The notes: generated by a model not told the origin, from the letters alone. 64,000 bases of DNA from Nocardioides rotundus (GCF_019931675.1 NZ_CP082922.1:496001-560000), one strand, 5' to 3'; shown: positions 13,415-22,579, counted from the first letter of the stretch. Made by a program: numbers and translations.

Positions 13415-14275
13415 TCACAGCGACACCCCCCGCCCGGCCGACTGTGAGGAACGGGCGGGAGCGGCGAACCAGTCCTTCTCCGGCCCAGCAGTTGTCCGCT
13501 GCGACCGCCCCGGCGTCAGCGACGCTGCGGAGCGCGGTGTGCTCGCATCGAGGGAGCCAACGCCGCCGATGGCCTGGCGAGCGGACACCACGTCTGTCTC
13601 GTCGAGAGCCGGATCGAGCGGAGCGGTGTGCGCCCGGAGCAGGCTGACATGTCCCATCGCCGCGTTGTAGGTGAGGGTGTAGTCACCCTCGGCGACCACC
13701 CGGTCGAGCGGCCCGGTCGGGGGTTCGTCGTAGACGTAGCCGTTCTCCAGGGCCGCGTCGGTGGTCTCCTCCCCGTAGTCCCAACCGCGCAGATACTGGA
13801 TGGCGGCGTCGGGGCCGTCACGGTCGATCAGGTCCAGCACCTCGTCGGCTTCCTCGCCTTGCAGGAACACCACGCTGACCCACCGCCGGGCCGCGGTGTC
13901 GGTCGGGGCATCCGTGGTGATGGCGGGCTCGGGGTGCCAGGCGATCCGCCCGGAGTGACCGAAGGCCACGTCGAGCCGGTCATGGACCTGATCGAGCAGG
14001 GTGCCGGCCTGGTGCAGCTCATCGGCGGCGGCCAGCGCGCTGCGCGTCCCGGCGCGGTGATCGCCGTCGTCATCGTGAGCCCGGCGCCGGTGGGTCAGGT
14101 GCGCGCTGGCGAGCTGGTCGAGCACCTGCCGCAGCGACCGCACCCCGGCGACCAGGTCACCGAACACGGCGTAGGTGTCGGCCGGGTTGTCGAAACCCCG
14201 GCTCGCGTGGGCCAGACCGCGCAGCGCTTCGGATGCCTCGGCGGCGTCTTTGAGCGGATCGTGGTACGTGGGCAT
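13415..14275 (-). CDS. Conserved hypothetical transfer-operon protein
   Basis: This 286-aa soluble protein lies between the SCO6880-family gene and virB4. ATG 14275 is preceded by AGGAGG at ideal spacing, so the 36 extra upstream codons are rejected. The N-terminal half is helical (LRQVLDQLASAHLTHRRR), the middle holds a DEVLDLIDRDGPDAAIQYLRGWDYGEE segment, and the tail is low complexity. Its stop overlaps the virB4 start by ATGA. No function can be named; the position argues for an accessory role in conjugation. Confidence 0.65.
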   Translation of the reverse strand: MPTYHDPLKDAAEASEALRGLAHASRGFDNPADTYAVFGDLVAGVRSLRQVLDQLASAHLTHRRRAHDDDGDHRAGTRSALAAADELHQAGTLLDQVHDRLDVAFGHSGRIAWHPEPAITTDAPTDTAARRWVSVVFLQGEEADEVLDLIDRDGPDAAIQYLRGWDYGEETTDAALENGYVYDEPPTGPLDRVVAEGDYTLTYNAAMGHVSLLRAHTAPLDPALDETDVVSARQAIGGVGSLDASTPRSAASLTPGRSQRTTAGPEKDWFAAPARSSQSAGRGVSL

Positions 14276-14367
14276 GAGGCCTCCTGTGACGAGAGCAAAG
14301 CCCGGAAGAGGGCTCGTCTCCCAGGTGCACCGCGCGCCCCTACGTCGGGACCGGCGTGATCTGCCGG

Positions 14368-15831
14368 TCAGATGCGGCGGCACAGCGGCAATGCCGCGGC
14401 GGTGAACGCCGCGGCCTGCTGCCCGACCAGAAGCCGGGTCTCGCAGGAGGCTTGGATCGCGGCCTGCTCGATCGCCGCAACCCCGGCCTCCAACTCCTCG
14501 ACGGTGGGTGCGGAGACGCTGATCAGCCCGGTGTAGCGCAGCACGCCGTGGCCGGCGGTCAGGTCGGCCTCCTGCTGGAGCACGTCGTGGTACTCGGCGA
14601 TCTGGGCGGCGTCTTCGATCTGCCCGATCTTCGCGCGCTGCGCGGCGTCACTGATGTGTTCGACCTTCTTCTTGCGGATGTCCCGGGCGGCCTGGTCCGA
14701 ACGCAGCGGGGTGCAGAGCAGCGAGAACGACCGTTGGATGCCGGTGGACAGCAGCACGGGGGACAGGAACCCGGGGTAGACCATCGAGCGCGGCCATTCC
14801 GAGACCCACAGCACGGCATGGTGGGCCGAGTCGGTGCGCAACCTGGTCCAGGACTCGTTGACCGCCACGGGGCCGGCGGTGGCGATGTTCTGCCCAAGTT
14901 CACCGTGCCGCTCCAGGGTCGCGGCGATCGCCGGGTCGTAGGCCGATCGGAGGATGACCGCGATCTGTCCCGGGGTCAGCCACACCGAGGGGGTGAGGTC
15001 GGCCGAGCGCAGCGCCGCGACCAGGGTGGCCATCTCCTGGCGCAGCACGGCGGCGGCGCCGCGGATGCCGCCGCCGGCGGTCCTGATCTGCCGCGCCGCG
15101 GTCTTCATGTCCAGCGACAGCGACACAGTGGTGGCGTGCCGTTCCCCGGCGGGACCGGCCCGGTCGATGAGTTCGGCGTAGGTGGTGGCGGCCCAGGAGT
15201 CATCGGCGCTGCCGTGGGCGGCCCACCATTCGGCCAGCCCGGTGCCGGAGTCGGGCAGAGTCCGTTCCAGGACTTGCAGGGTCGCGATGCGTCCGGAGCG
15301 GCAGGCCGTGGCCAGCACCCGGCCCCAGGAGGTGACGCGCCGTTCCTGCTCACCGGGGTCGAGCAGCACGAACGCCGGATGGCTCACCTCGCACACGACG
15401 GTCAGGGTGGCGGCGGTGGGGTCGTGGATCATCCCGGCACTGGTCTCGGGGTCGGTGTACTCCCGCAGCCGGGCCATGTCCCCGGGCAGTGCGAGGGTGC
15501 CCACCGGCCGCGGCGTGACGATTCGGCGCCGGTACAGCAGCTGCCCGCCGGTGGTGCGCCACAGCCACCAGCACGCCACCGGCAGCCATTCCACAGCTGG
15601 GCGTCCGGCGATGGGTATCCAGGTCAGCGCGGCGGCCAGCACCCAGATCGGGGCGGTGTAGGCCAGCAGGATGCCGCCGCCGGCGTAGAGCGCGCCCACG
15701 ACGGCCAGGACGCCGATGGCCAGGGTGATGAGCTGGGCCAGCGAGAGGCCGAGGAGGATGCCGCGGCGGGTGAGCCGGGAGAACTTCACCGGCACCAGCT
15801 CGGTCGAGGAGTGGGTGTGCTTGGCGCTCAT
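14368..15831 (-). CDS. SCO6880-family type IV secretion protein
   Basis: This 487-aa protein has two TM helices near the N-terminus (about 28-50 and 55-72) and a long cytosolic part with segments such as EVSHPAFVLLDPGEQERRV and SDAAQRAKIGQIEDAAQIAEY. This matches actinobacterial SCO6880 proteins, which fuse a PrgI/VirB3-like membrane anchor with a VirB4-N-like domain and are encoded next to VirB4. It lies 6 bp downstream of trbL and is probably a membrane adaptor for the VirB4 ATPase. Confidence 0.82.
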   Translation of the reverse strand: MSAKHTHSSTELVPVKFSRLTRRGILLGLSLAQLITLAIGVLAVVGALYAGGGILLAYTAPIWVLAAALTWIPIAGRPAVEWLPVACWWLWRTTGGQLLYRRRIVTPRPVGTLALPGDMARLREYTDPETSAGMIHDPTAATLTVVCEVSHPAFVLLDPGEQERRVTSWGRVLATACRSGRIATLQVLERTLPDSGTGLAEWWAAHGSADDSWAATTYAELIDRAGPAGERHATTVSLSLDMKTAARQIRTAGGGIRGAAAVLRQEMATLVAALRSADLTPSVWLTPGQIAVILRSAYDPAIAATLERHGELGQNIATAGPVAVNESWTRLRTDSAHHAVLWVSEWPRSMVYPGFLSPVLLSTGIQRSFSLLCTPLRSDQAARDIRKKKVEHISDAAQRAKIGQIEDAAQIAEYHDVLQQEADLTAGHGVLRYTGLISVSAPTVEELEAGVAAIEQAAIQASCETRLLVGQQAAAFTAAALPLCRRI

Positions 15832-15837
15832 GGCCGC

Positions 15838-17364
15838 TCACTCCTTCCCGGTCGGCTTCGGCGCCGGCGGCGGGCTCGGCCTCGGCGCAGGCGGCGAGCT
15901 CGGCTTCGGTGCTGGCGGAGAGCTGGGCTCCGGCGGCTGCGACGGACCCGCCGAGGGTGTCCTCGGCTCCGGGGTGGACGGCGCCTTGGGTCCGTGCGCG
16001 GCTGAGGGCGGGGGTGCCGGCGGTGGAGGGGGCGTGGCGCCGGCCTGGCTGGCGCTGTCGGCGGCGGCCTCGGCCTGACTAGCGAGGGCTGCGCCGGCCT
16101 TGGGGCCAGCGGTGGCCGCGTCCTTGGCGACCTTTCCGGCGATGACCGCGGCCGCGGCCGGACCAGCGGCCGCACCCGCACCCGCACTCGCCCCGGCTCC
16201 TGCACCGGCTCCTGCGCCGGCTCCGGCACCGCTGGCTCCTGTAGAGCCGGCGGCGGCGCCTCCACCAGCGGCACCCGCCCCGCCACTGGCTGCTTGGGGG
16301 GCGGCGGTCTTCGGCTGGGGCGGAGCCTTCCCACCCCCACCACCACCGGTTCCACCGCCGTTGCCGCCAGTCCCGCTGGTGGTGCCCTCACTGCCGCCGT
16401 CGAGGACCTTCTTCGGTCCGTCGCCGGCGGGTTGGGTCGGGGTGGGGATGGGCCGGTTGAGGGCGTTCTTCGCGTCCTGTTCGGACCCGATGGCGTGGTA
16501 CATGTCGAAGCCGATGAAGCTGATGAACTTGTACGTCAGGTAGGGCGCGAACGCGGCCATCGCCATCAGCACGATCCCGGCCAGCGGGTCGCTGATCGAG
16601 GACAGGTCCGCATCGATCGGCGCTGAGACCTGGGTGACGGCGACCAGGAACATCACGACCAGGACGAGCTTGGAGCAGATCAGCGCGATGACGAACATCG
16701 CCCACTTGCCGATCCACCCCCGCGAGGCATCCCACGAGGCGCCGGAGAACGCCAGGGGTGCGAACACGATCGCCACCAGCAGCAGCGCTTTCCGGATGAG
16801 CAGGGAGAGCCAGACGATGGCCGCGGCGGCGATGGCCAGCCCGGCGAGGAAGATCGTGATGATCGCCCCCACCCCTGGGGCGGCGATGTTGATCCCGACC
16901 AGCCCGGCGGCCAGCAGGGTGATCTTGTCGCCCATCGACTCGGTGGTCTCTCCAGCGGCTTCGATGATCCCGATGCACAGCTGGTCGACGATCTCCAGCA
17001 ACAACGCGGTCAGCGTGATGACCACGAACGAGCCGAGCACGGATTTGACCAGTCCGAGCGCGGCGCGGGACAGGGCGGTGGGGTCGCGGCGGATCAGCCC
17101 GGTGATGAGCTGGAGGCAGAAGAAGATCAGCATCACGAACACGGCGATGCCGAACAGGATGTTGTAGACGGCCACGTATTCCGGGCGGGTGACATCGACG
17201 AGGGTGGTGGTGTCGAACACGGCCCAGACGGCCTCGAACAGCCACCCGGCGGCGGCACCCATGGCCTGGGCAAGCCAATCGAACGGGGCCGCGACCAGGG
17301 AGGCCGCGGCTTCGCCGGCGGTGTCGCACACCGCGGAGATGATGGGGACGTCGCACACACCCAC
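15838..17364 (-). CDS. TrbL/VirB6-like polytopic channel protein
   Basis: This 508-aa inner-membrane protein has about seven hydrophobic helices in its first 310 residues, the TrbL/VirB6 topology of the type IV secretion channel. The C-terminal 190 residues are low complexity: glycine-rich, then alanine-glycine, then proline-serine runs ending PKPTGKE. Such tails are common in actinobacterial TrbL and may span the thick wall. Start is GTG 17364, preceded by AGGGGTGATC. Confidence 0.85.
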   Translation of the reverse strand: MGVCDVPIISAVCDTAGEAAASLVAAPFDWLAQAMGAAAGWLFEAVWAVFDTTTLVDVTRPEYVAVYNILFGIAVFVMLIFFCLQLITGLIRRDPTALSRAALGLVKSVLGSFVVITLTALLLEIVDQLCIGIIEAAGETTESMGDKITLLAAGLVGINIAAPGVGAIITIFLAGLAIAAAAIVWLSLLIRKALLLVAIVFAPLAFSGASWDASRGWIGKWAMFVIALICSKLVLVVMFLVAVTQVSAPIDADLSSISDPLAGIVLMAMAAFAPYLTYKFISFIGFDMYHAIGSEQDAKNALNRPIPTPTQPAGDGPKKVLDGGSEGTTSGTGGNGGGTGGGGGGKAPPQPKTAAPQAASGGAGAAGGGAAAGSTGASGAGAGAGAGAGAGASAGAGAAAGPAAAAVIAGKVAKDAATAGPKAGAALASQAEAAADSASQAGATPPPPPAPPPSAAHGPKAPSTPEPRTPSAGPSQPPEPSSPPAPKPSSPPAPRPSPPPAPKPTGKE

Positions 17365-17399
17365 CGCAGATCACCCCTTGTATTCCGGTGTTGGTGGGG

Positions 17400-17738
17400 T
17401 CAGACCTGCTGGCCGACGTTCCAGAAGAAGTTGATCAGTGTCACGGAAGCCCCGCAGATCACCGCCGCACCGCAGGAGACCAGGACGCCGACCTTGCCGC
17501 GCCCGGCCAGGTGGGGATTGGAGGAGTTGGCGCCGAAGCCCCACACGATCGCGGAGATGATCAGCGCGAGGACGGACAGGATCAGACCGATGGTCATGAC
17601 CGCGCCGACGATGGTGCGCAGCTGGGCGATGCCGGGAAGGCCGTCGCTGTTGGGGTCGATGTTGATGTCCATCGGCACCAGGGCGGGCAGTGCCGCGAGG
17701 GTTGTGGCGGTGTCGGTGAGCAGGGTCAGGGCGTTCAC
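17400..17738 (-). CDS. Small pilin-like (VirB2-type) membrane protein
   Basis: This 112-aa protein has two hydrophobic segments (about 46-69 and 84-105) flanking a short polar loop, after a DINIDPNSDGLPGIAQLR stretch. Size, topology and position directly upstream of trbL fit a VirB2-like pilin or channel subunit. GTG 17738 is chosen because AAGGAG lies 9 nt before it; the longer open frame runs antisense through a methyltransferase gene. It is a paralogue of the 18435-18701 gene. Confidence 0.7.
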   Translation of the reverse strand: MNALTLLTDTATTLAALPALVPMDINIDPNSDGLPGIAQLRTIVGAVMTIGLILSVLALIISAIVWGFGANSSNPHLAGRGKVGVLVSCGAAVICGASVTLINFFWNVGQQV

Positions 17739-17825
17739 GGCGGGGTGCTCCTTAAGCAAGCGAGGACGAGGGTTCTCGCTCTTCAGGTGCACGGGCCGTG
17801 CCTGGTCGGTTCGTAGGATGGTCAG

Positions 17826-18428
17826 GTGAGGATCGAGACGGTGCGTGATGCGTACGCACGGCGTGCCGGTGAGTACATCGCCCGGCTCGGGTCGATCGAT
17901 GCCACGGCGCCGGCGGACCAGGCGTTGATCGAGGCTTGGGGCCGCGGCGTCCAGGGTCAAGTCCTTGACGTCGGATGCGGACCGGGACAGTGGGCGAGCT
18001 TCCTGCACCAGGCTGGAGTCGAGGTGACGGGGATTGATCCGGTGCCCGAGTTCATCGAGGACGCTCGCGCGCGGTTCCCGGATGTCGCTTTCCAGGCCGG
18101 GTGGGCCGAGGCGCTGGACGTGGCCGATGCCAGCGTGGGCGGCATCCTGGCGTGGTACTCGCTGATTCATATCGACCCGGCACGCATCGGCGCCGCGTTC
18201 GGTGAGTTCGCCCGTGCATTGCGTCCCGGCGGCACCCTTCTGGTGGGCTTCTTCGCCGGTGAGGACCTCATCGAGTTTGATCATGCGGTGACCGCTGCCC
18301 AGTTCTGGCCCCCCGATCTCCTGGGGGCGGTGATGGAGGGCGCCGGCTTCCGCGTGATCGGCAGGCACACCCGAACCGACCCTGGAGCGCGCACGCATGG
18401 TCACGTCCTTGCTCAGCGCCTCCGGTAG
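17826..18428 (+). CDS. Class I SAM-dependent methyltransferase
   Basis: This 200-aa protein has the Rossmann motif I VLDVGCGPGQWASFL (about residues 39-53), the acidic GIDPVPEF after strand 2, and the RALRPGGTLLVGFF motif after strand 5. It is on the opposite strand to the conjugation operon, between the two pilin-like genes, so it is inserted cargo that the minus-strand transcript must cross. The substrate is unknown. GTG 17826 is the start. A cytosolic small-molecule methyltransferase is most likely. Confidence 0.85.
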   Translation: MRIETVRDAYARRAGEYIARLGSIDATAPADQALIEAWGRGVQGQVLDVGCGPGQWASFLHQAGVEVTGIDPVPEFIEDARARFPDVAFQAGWAEALDVADASVGGILAWYSLIHIDPARIGAAFGEFARALRPGGTLLVGFFAGEDLIEFDHAVTAAQFWPPDLLGAVMEGAGFRVIGRHTRTDPGARTHGHVLAQRLR

Positions 18429-18434
18429 TGACGC

Positions 18435-18701
18435 TTACAGCGTCTGGCCGAGGTCTATCAGCCAGTTGAGCCACGCCACCCCGCCGCCGGCGAGGACCGC
18501 GGCGCCGATTGCGGTCCATGCGCCGATGCGGGCCTTGCTGGCCGCAGCATGGTGGCCGTTGGCGGTGGCCAGTGCCCAGACGATGGCGCAGACGATCAGC
18601 ATCAGCACAGCGATCACCAGGACGAAGGTGAGCAGCGCGCCGATCACCGCGCGCAGATCACCGATCCCACCGAGGCCGTCGAAGTCCGGGAACACGTCCA
18701 T
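18435..18701 (-). CDS. Second small pilin-like membrane protein
   Basis: This 88-aa protein shares the layout of the 17400-17738 protein: an acidic start ending DFDGLGGIGDLRAVIGALL, a first hydrophobic helix and a second C-terminal helix with NWLIDLGQ. It is likely a duplicated VirB2-type subunit. ATG 18701 is preferred over an upstream TTG that lies within the inserted transposon's target. Its upstream neighbour in the original operon was the M23 hydrolase, now 4 kb away because of the CTAG-flanked element. Confidence 0.6.
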   Translation of the reverse strand: MDVFPDFDGLGGIGDLRAVIGALLTFVLVIAVLMLIVCAIVWALATANGHHAAASKARIGAWTAIGAAVLAGGGVAWLNWLIDLGQTL

Positions 18702-18841
18702 GCCGCTCAGCTCAACCGGCGCTAGCAATTATTCGAAGCGGTTGAAATGTCCATGCCACGAGGTGCGCGGCAGAACCCATGGGGGTCGGCGACGGTAGGC
18801 TGAGGTCGTCGGGCGAGGAGGGATCGCAAGCATCTGGTGCC

Positions 18842-19336
18842 ATGCGCGAGGCTGATCTGAGAGGTGGTCTGTTGGCGCAGGAGGTCCCCGTTCCCGGTAA
18901 CCCGGAGGACGCTCAGCAGTTGCTGTACCTGCTGCTCGGCAGAGCGATCGCCCGTTGCCAGGTCGCCGAAGCCGCCGCAGAGACGATCCACCAGGTGCTG
19001 CTGGGCAAGCCCCCTCGCGAGCGGAGCACGCTGGGGGCGAAAGCAAAGGCCGTGGAGCCTCAGCTTCCAGACCATCTCCAAGCCGAGTACCGCACCCTTG
19101 TCGAGGCGCGGAACTATCTGGTCCACCGGTTGCTGTTCGACCACGGCGGATGGAAGGGCATCCCCGGCTTGGACAGCCCCGAGCTGTATCGGAAGCTCTA
19201 CGACTCCATCGACGACGCAACGCAGACCATCGATCGAGTCAGCGACCTGCTGAACAGGTACCTCGTTGACACGAACCCCGAGGTGGCGATCTTCAAGATT
19301 AGCGATCAGGGTGTCGAGGACATTCGAGACCTGTAA
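18842..19336 (+). CDS. HEPN-like hypothetical protein (transposon cargo)
   Basis: This 164-aa, mainly helical protein contains EARNYLVHRLLFDHG (about residues 88-102), which fits the R-x4-H active-site pattern of HEPN ribonucleases, with a preceding long helix containing CQVAEAAAETIHQ. Nothing beyond the motif and helical content supports the fold. It is the only plus-strand gene of the CTAG element, at its left end. ATG 18842 is preferred; an open frame begins at 18779. It could be a toxin-like or regulatory cargo gene. Confidence 0.5.
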   Translation: MREADLRGGLLAQEVPVPGNPEDAQQLLYLLLGRAIARCQVAEAAAETIHQVLLGKPPRERSTLGAKAKAVEPQLPDHLQAEYRTLVEARNYLVHRLLFDHGGWKGIPGLDSPELYRKLYDSIDDATQTIDRVSDLLNRYLVDTNPEVAIFKISDQGVEDIRDL

Positions 19337-19398
19337 CCCTCCGCCCTCTTGATGGTTCGGGCTGGTGGCCCTCCCCGAGCGCGCCAGGCTGCTCAGCG

Positions 19399-21066
19399 TC
19401 AGCGGCGCGCGCCGGCGTAGTTGTTCCAGGCGGAGCCGGTGAGTTCGGCCCAGCGGGTGGCGGTGCCGATGCTGGTGCCGGTGAGGGAGGCGAACACGGC
19501 GGGCGGGGTCGTGGATGCCAGGTGCAGCAGGGCGGTGTTGCGGCTGGCGCGGGTGATGATCCCGAGCCGGTTCATGCGCGCCATGAGCGACGTGGGGTGC
19601 AGGTGGGTGCCGGCGTTCTTCCCGGTGAACAGCCAGCGGGGATCGGCGAGGGTGCTTGCCGTGCCGAAGGGCTTGGCGACCGGCAGCGCGGTGACCAGGG
19701 CGTCGAGCGGCGGGATGAGCAGCAGTGGCTCGGGGCCGAGGGCGAGGTAGGTGTCGCCGTCGCTGACCTTGATGTCGCTGGTGGTTAGGGCGGCGATCTT
19801 CGCGGCGGGTTGGGCGTAGAGCAGGATCAGGCAGGCTGCGGCGCGGTCCTCGATGCTGGCGGAGTCGGGGTCGTGCAGGAGCCGTCGGGCCAGGGCGAGT
19901 TGTTCGTCGGGATCAGCGTCGTGGCCTGGGTCCTTCGGCGCGATGGGCTCGGGCAGTCGTACTCGGGGTAGGTAGCCGCCTCGTTTGAGCCAGCGGATGA
20001 AGCTCAGACGGGCGCTCCGACTGGGGCCGCCGAGCCAGGCATCGATGCAGGCTTGCGGGCAATCGTCGAGGTCATGGCCGTAGGCGGTGAGGTGGTCGAG
20101 GAAGCTCTTGGCGGTCTGAATGTCGCCCCGGCAGCGGGCCGCGACGTGCGCGCTGATGCGACCGTGGCGGTTGGTCTTGGCGCGGCCGGCGACGTGCCAG
20201 CGGGCGTAGCGTGTCAGCACTCCGCGCAGCTCGGGATCGGTGATGCCGGCGACGGTTTCGGTGACGTAGCGGTGCAGCCTGGTGGCGTTCTCATCGCGTG
20301 GCGGGAGCGCCTCGGCGGCGACGAGCATGGCGCGCAGGTAGTTGACCGAGAAGACCTGCGGCTGGGCATCGAGAGCATCGTGGGACAGGTCGAGCCGGCC
20401 GGCGGCGATGTCGGTGAGCAGGCGCAGGCTTGCAAGACCCCGCCAGTTGCTCAGCAGCGACCGGGGTTGGCGAAGCTCGGTCAGCGCGTCGCGGACGCCT
20501 TTGAGCTCGGGGCGGATCGTCCCGCCTGGGCCGGTGAGTGCGGCGTCGATCTGCTGGGCGGCTTGGCAGGCGAAGCAGCGGGGACGGCCATGATTGGTGG
20601 TGCGGCGGCCGAGGGCCTGCCGCCCGCAGATCGAGCAGTCGATCACCGGCGCCTGGTAGCAGGTCGGGCAGATATCCGGCGTCGTCGCGGTGGCTTTCAA
20701 CGCGATCCGTTTGAGCCGGCCGCAGACGCCGCAGACCCGCTTCGGGTTGCGGTAGCAACGCGGGCAGAGGTTCCGCGATCCCGCGCGCTTCCCGCCGGCC
20801 CGAGTAGCCAGTGGGCCGAGAGTGCCGCATTCGTCGCAGGCGTCCTCGGCGGTGCGGGTGCGGGCGTAGCAGGTCACGCAGATCGCGCCGCCATCGTCGG
20901 TGCGGGCGTTGACCCGTCGCGTCCTGCCGCAGCCCGTGCAGACCTCCTCGGGTGAGCGCTGCGCGCGGCAGGCTCGGCATTCGCCCCGATCCAGGATGTG
21001 GTTCCAGCGCAGGTTCTTGTCCCGTCCGCAGCGGAAACAGGTACCGCGGACGATCGTGCTCGCCAT
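19399..21066 (-). CDS. Zinc-ribbon protein with degenerate recombinase domain
   Basis: This 555-aa protein starts with about seven CxxC pairs in the first 170 residues (FRCGRD, CRACRA, CTGCGR, CDECGT, CGVCGR, CSICGR, CFACQA), a tandem zinc-ribbon array. The C-terminal half resembles a tyrosine-recombinase core: helical SAM-like part, then ILLYAQPAAKIAALTTSDI and a final GTSIGTATRWAELTGSAWNNYAG. The arginine of the first active-site motif and a clear catalytic block are not seen, so it may be a DNA-binding partner and not an active recombinase. It lies 8 bp after the Xre gene. Confidence 0.65.
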   Translation of the reverse strand: MASTIVRGTCFRCGRDKNLRWNHILDRGECRACRAQRSPEEVCTGCGRTRRVNARTDDGGAICVTCYARTRTAEDACDECGTLGPLATRAGGKRAGSRNLCPRCYRNPKRVCGVCGRLKRIALKATATTPDICPTCYQAPVIDCSICGRQALGRRTTNHGRPRCFACQAAQQIDAALTGPGGTIRPELKGVRDALTELRQPRSLLSNWRGLASLRLLTDIAAGRLDLSHDALDAQPQVFSVNYLRAMLVAAEALPPRDENATRLHRYVTETVAGITDPELRGVLTRYARWHVAGRAKTNRHGRISAHVAARCRGDIQTAKSFLDHLTAYGHDLDDCPQACIDAWLGGPSRSARLSFIRWLKRGGYLPRVRLPEPIAPKDPGHDADPDEQLALARRLLHDPDSASIEDRAAACLILLYAQPAAKIAALTTSDIKVSDGDTYLALGPEPLLLIPPLDALVTALPVAKPFGTASTLADPRWLFTGKNAGTHLHPTSLMARMNRLGIITRASRNTALLHLASTTPPAVFASLTGTSIGTATRWAELTGSAWNNYAGARR

Positions 21067-21074
21067 TCAGTCGA

Positions 21075-21416
21075 TCAGTCCCCGGCCGGTCTGATGACCG
21101 CGCGAGTCGGACGGTTCTTGCTCGGCTTCGACGGCGTGGCCGCCCCGGTGGTGCCGGTCTTGCGGCCGCGCCGGGATTTGGTCGCGACGTAGGGCTCGAT
21201 CAGGTCGTTCGGTGTGACATCGAAGATGTCGCAGAGCGCGGCCAGGAACCGCATGTTCAACCGCTCGGGCTGCCCGGTCACGATCCGGTAGACCTGCGTG
21301 GAGGTCATCACCACGCCTCGTTCGGCCAGCAGCGGCACCAGGTCGGTGGTGGACTGCATGCCGTGCTCGTTCATCACCTTGCGGACGTGCCAGCGATAGG
21401 CCACGGTCTTCGTCAT
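21075..21416 (-). CDS. Xre-family HTH regulator
   Basis: This 113-aa protein has an HTH in the first 75 residues (TDLVPLLAERGVVMTSTQVYRIVTGQPERLNMRFLAALCDIFDVTPNDLI), the Xre-like layout, then a basic linker. It sits between the two recombinase-type genes with 5-8 bp gaps, so all three form one operon. The palindromic TTACATCTAATGTAA repeats at the operon's head are candidate operators for it. Confidence 0.8.
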   Translation of the reverse strand: MTKTVAYRWHVRKVMNEHGMQSTTDLVPLLAERGVVMTSTQVYRIVTGQPERLNMRFLAALCDIFDVTPNDLIEPYVATKSRRGRKTGTTGAATPSKPSKNRPTRAVIRPAGD

Positions 21417-21421
21417 GATGG

Positions 21422-22579
21422 TCAGCCTTCCTCGATCGCCGATGGTGGAGTGAACGCCGCGTCCAGAGCGCGGCGCAGGGTGCGGTTCCGGTAGTCGCCG
21501 GAGACGCCGGTGTAGAGGGCGGTGGTCGATCCCCAGCGGTGCCCGACCTGCTGCTGCACGAACAGCGGGTCGAAGCCGTCCTCGATCAGATGCGTCACAT
21601 AGGAGTGCCGCAGGCAGTGCGGGTGCAGGGCGGGGTCGAAGCCGAGCTCGTCGCGGTACTCGGCGAACCGTAGCCCGATGTAGCTCCCGCTGACCCTGGA
21701 TTGTCGCTCGGTCGGCCAGAGCATCCCGCTGCCGGCCGTGTCGAACAGGGGCAGCACCTCGGTGACGTATTCCTCAATCACCGGGCGGGTCCAGTCGAAC
21801 ACCGCCAGCACCGCGCGACGCCGGGGTTGAGAGCCACGGCTGGCTTTGCCCCACCGGACGTTGCAGACCCCGAACCGGCCGAACTCGGTCGCGGTCGGGT
21901 TGCGGGTGAAGTCATGAAGGTCCAGCATCCCGACCTCACGACGACGCAGCCCGAAGGCGTAGATCATCTTGAACAGCGTCGCGTCGCGGAATACCGACTT
22001 CCAGCCCTTCTTCCCGCGTGTGCGGGCCTGGTCGACGCGATCGTCGGCGTAGTCGAAGAAGGTTTGCACCTCGATCCGCGACAGAGGTCGCACCGTCGGG
22101 CGTGCCTCGTGATCGCCCGTGTGGATCGCGGTGTTCCACTCGTGGCAGACCTGCACCGGGTGGGTGCCGAACAGCTCCTCGCACCGCTCCACCCACCCGT
22201 AACGACGGTCGGTGAGGAAGTCGCAGAACAACGCGACCGCGTTCTGATAAGAGCGGATCGTGCCGTGCGAGCAGGGCTTGTCGCCGGAGACCAGCTCGGT
22301 CGTCCACTCCTCGATGTCGGCAGGAGTCCACTCCCACGGCAGGCTCCCGCAGAACCCGGCGAACCGGCGCACCTGCGCCAGTCGCGCCCCGATCGTCTTC
22401 GCATTCAGCATCCGCGAGGACTGCTGCGCCGACCAGCCGGCCAGCATGTCATCGAAGACCTGCTCCACCGGGCGCAGCAACGACACGTTGCCCGGCCGCA
22501 GCGCCGTCACCGATCCAGGCCGGTTCCCGTCCTCGAAGTCCACCCCGATAGTCTTACATCTAATGTAAGAAAAGTACAT
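21422..22579 (-). CDS. Tyrosine recombinase of the CTAG transposon
   Basis: This protein of up to 385 aa has an N-terminal SAM-like core-binding domain and the catalytic domain with FGLRRREVGMLDL (first Arg), HPHCLRHSYVTHL (H-x-x-R) and the C-terminal HRWGSTTALYTGV with the nucleophilic tyrosine. All key residues are present, so it looks active. The ATG at 22579 overlaps a TTACATCTAATGTAA-type repeat; a GTG at 22543 is an alternative start. It most likely moves the element. Confidence 0.88.
   Translation of the reverse strand: MYFSYIRCKTIGVDFEDGNRPGSVTALRPGNVSLLRPVEQVFDDMLAGWSAQQSSRMLNAKTIGARLAQVRRFAGFCGSLPWEWTPADIEEWTTELVSGDKPCSHGTIRSYQNAVALFCDFLTDRRYGWVERCEELFGTHPVQVCHEWNTAIHTGDHEARPTVRPLSRIEVQTFFDYADDRVDQARTRGKKGWKSVFRDATLFKMIYAFGLRRREVGMLDLHDFTRNPTATEFGRFGVCNVRWGKASRGSQPRRRAVLAVFDWTRPVIEEYVTEVLPLFDTAGSGMLWPTERQSRVSGSYIGLRFAEYRDELGFDPALHPHCLRHSYVTHLIEDGFDPLFVQQQVGHRWGSTTALYTGVSGDYRNRTLRRALDAAFTPPSAIEEG

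Larger units (their letters stand above)
10433..13418 (-). pseudogene. VirB4-like conjugation ATPase, broken by IS256
   Basis: The N-terminal fragment (12246-13418, 391 codons) has a coiled-coil, arginine/alanine-rich start, Walker A GIVGSGKSS (144-152) and Walker B RWVIYDEAW. It stops making sense at RLARHYGIANML. The C-terminal fragment (10433-10739) resumes with IFHKLSDLDNVGDAGSAMRSL and ends ALFDTSSRLTSGV, where the IS3 element separates the last codon and stop. Removing both ISs restores one frame. VirB4 powers channel assembly and substrate transfer; its loss should abolish conjugation. ATG 13418 overlaps the upstream gene (ATGA). Confidence 0.9.

Noticed and set aside
14356..16005. A 549-codon plus-strand open frame
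   Set aside because: Antisense of the SCO6880-family and TrbL genes; no recognisable domain.
15838..16400. A separate collagen-like or repeat protein in the Gly/Ala/Pro-rich sequence
   Set aside because: It is the in-frame low-complexity tail of the TrbL-like protein.
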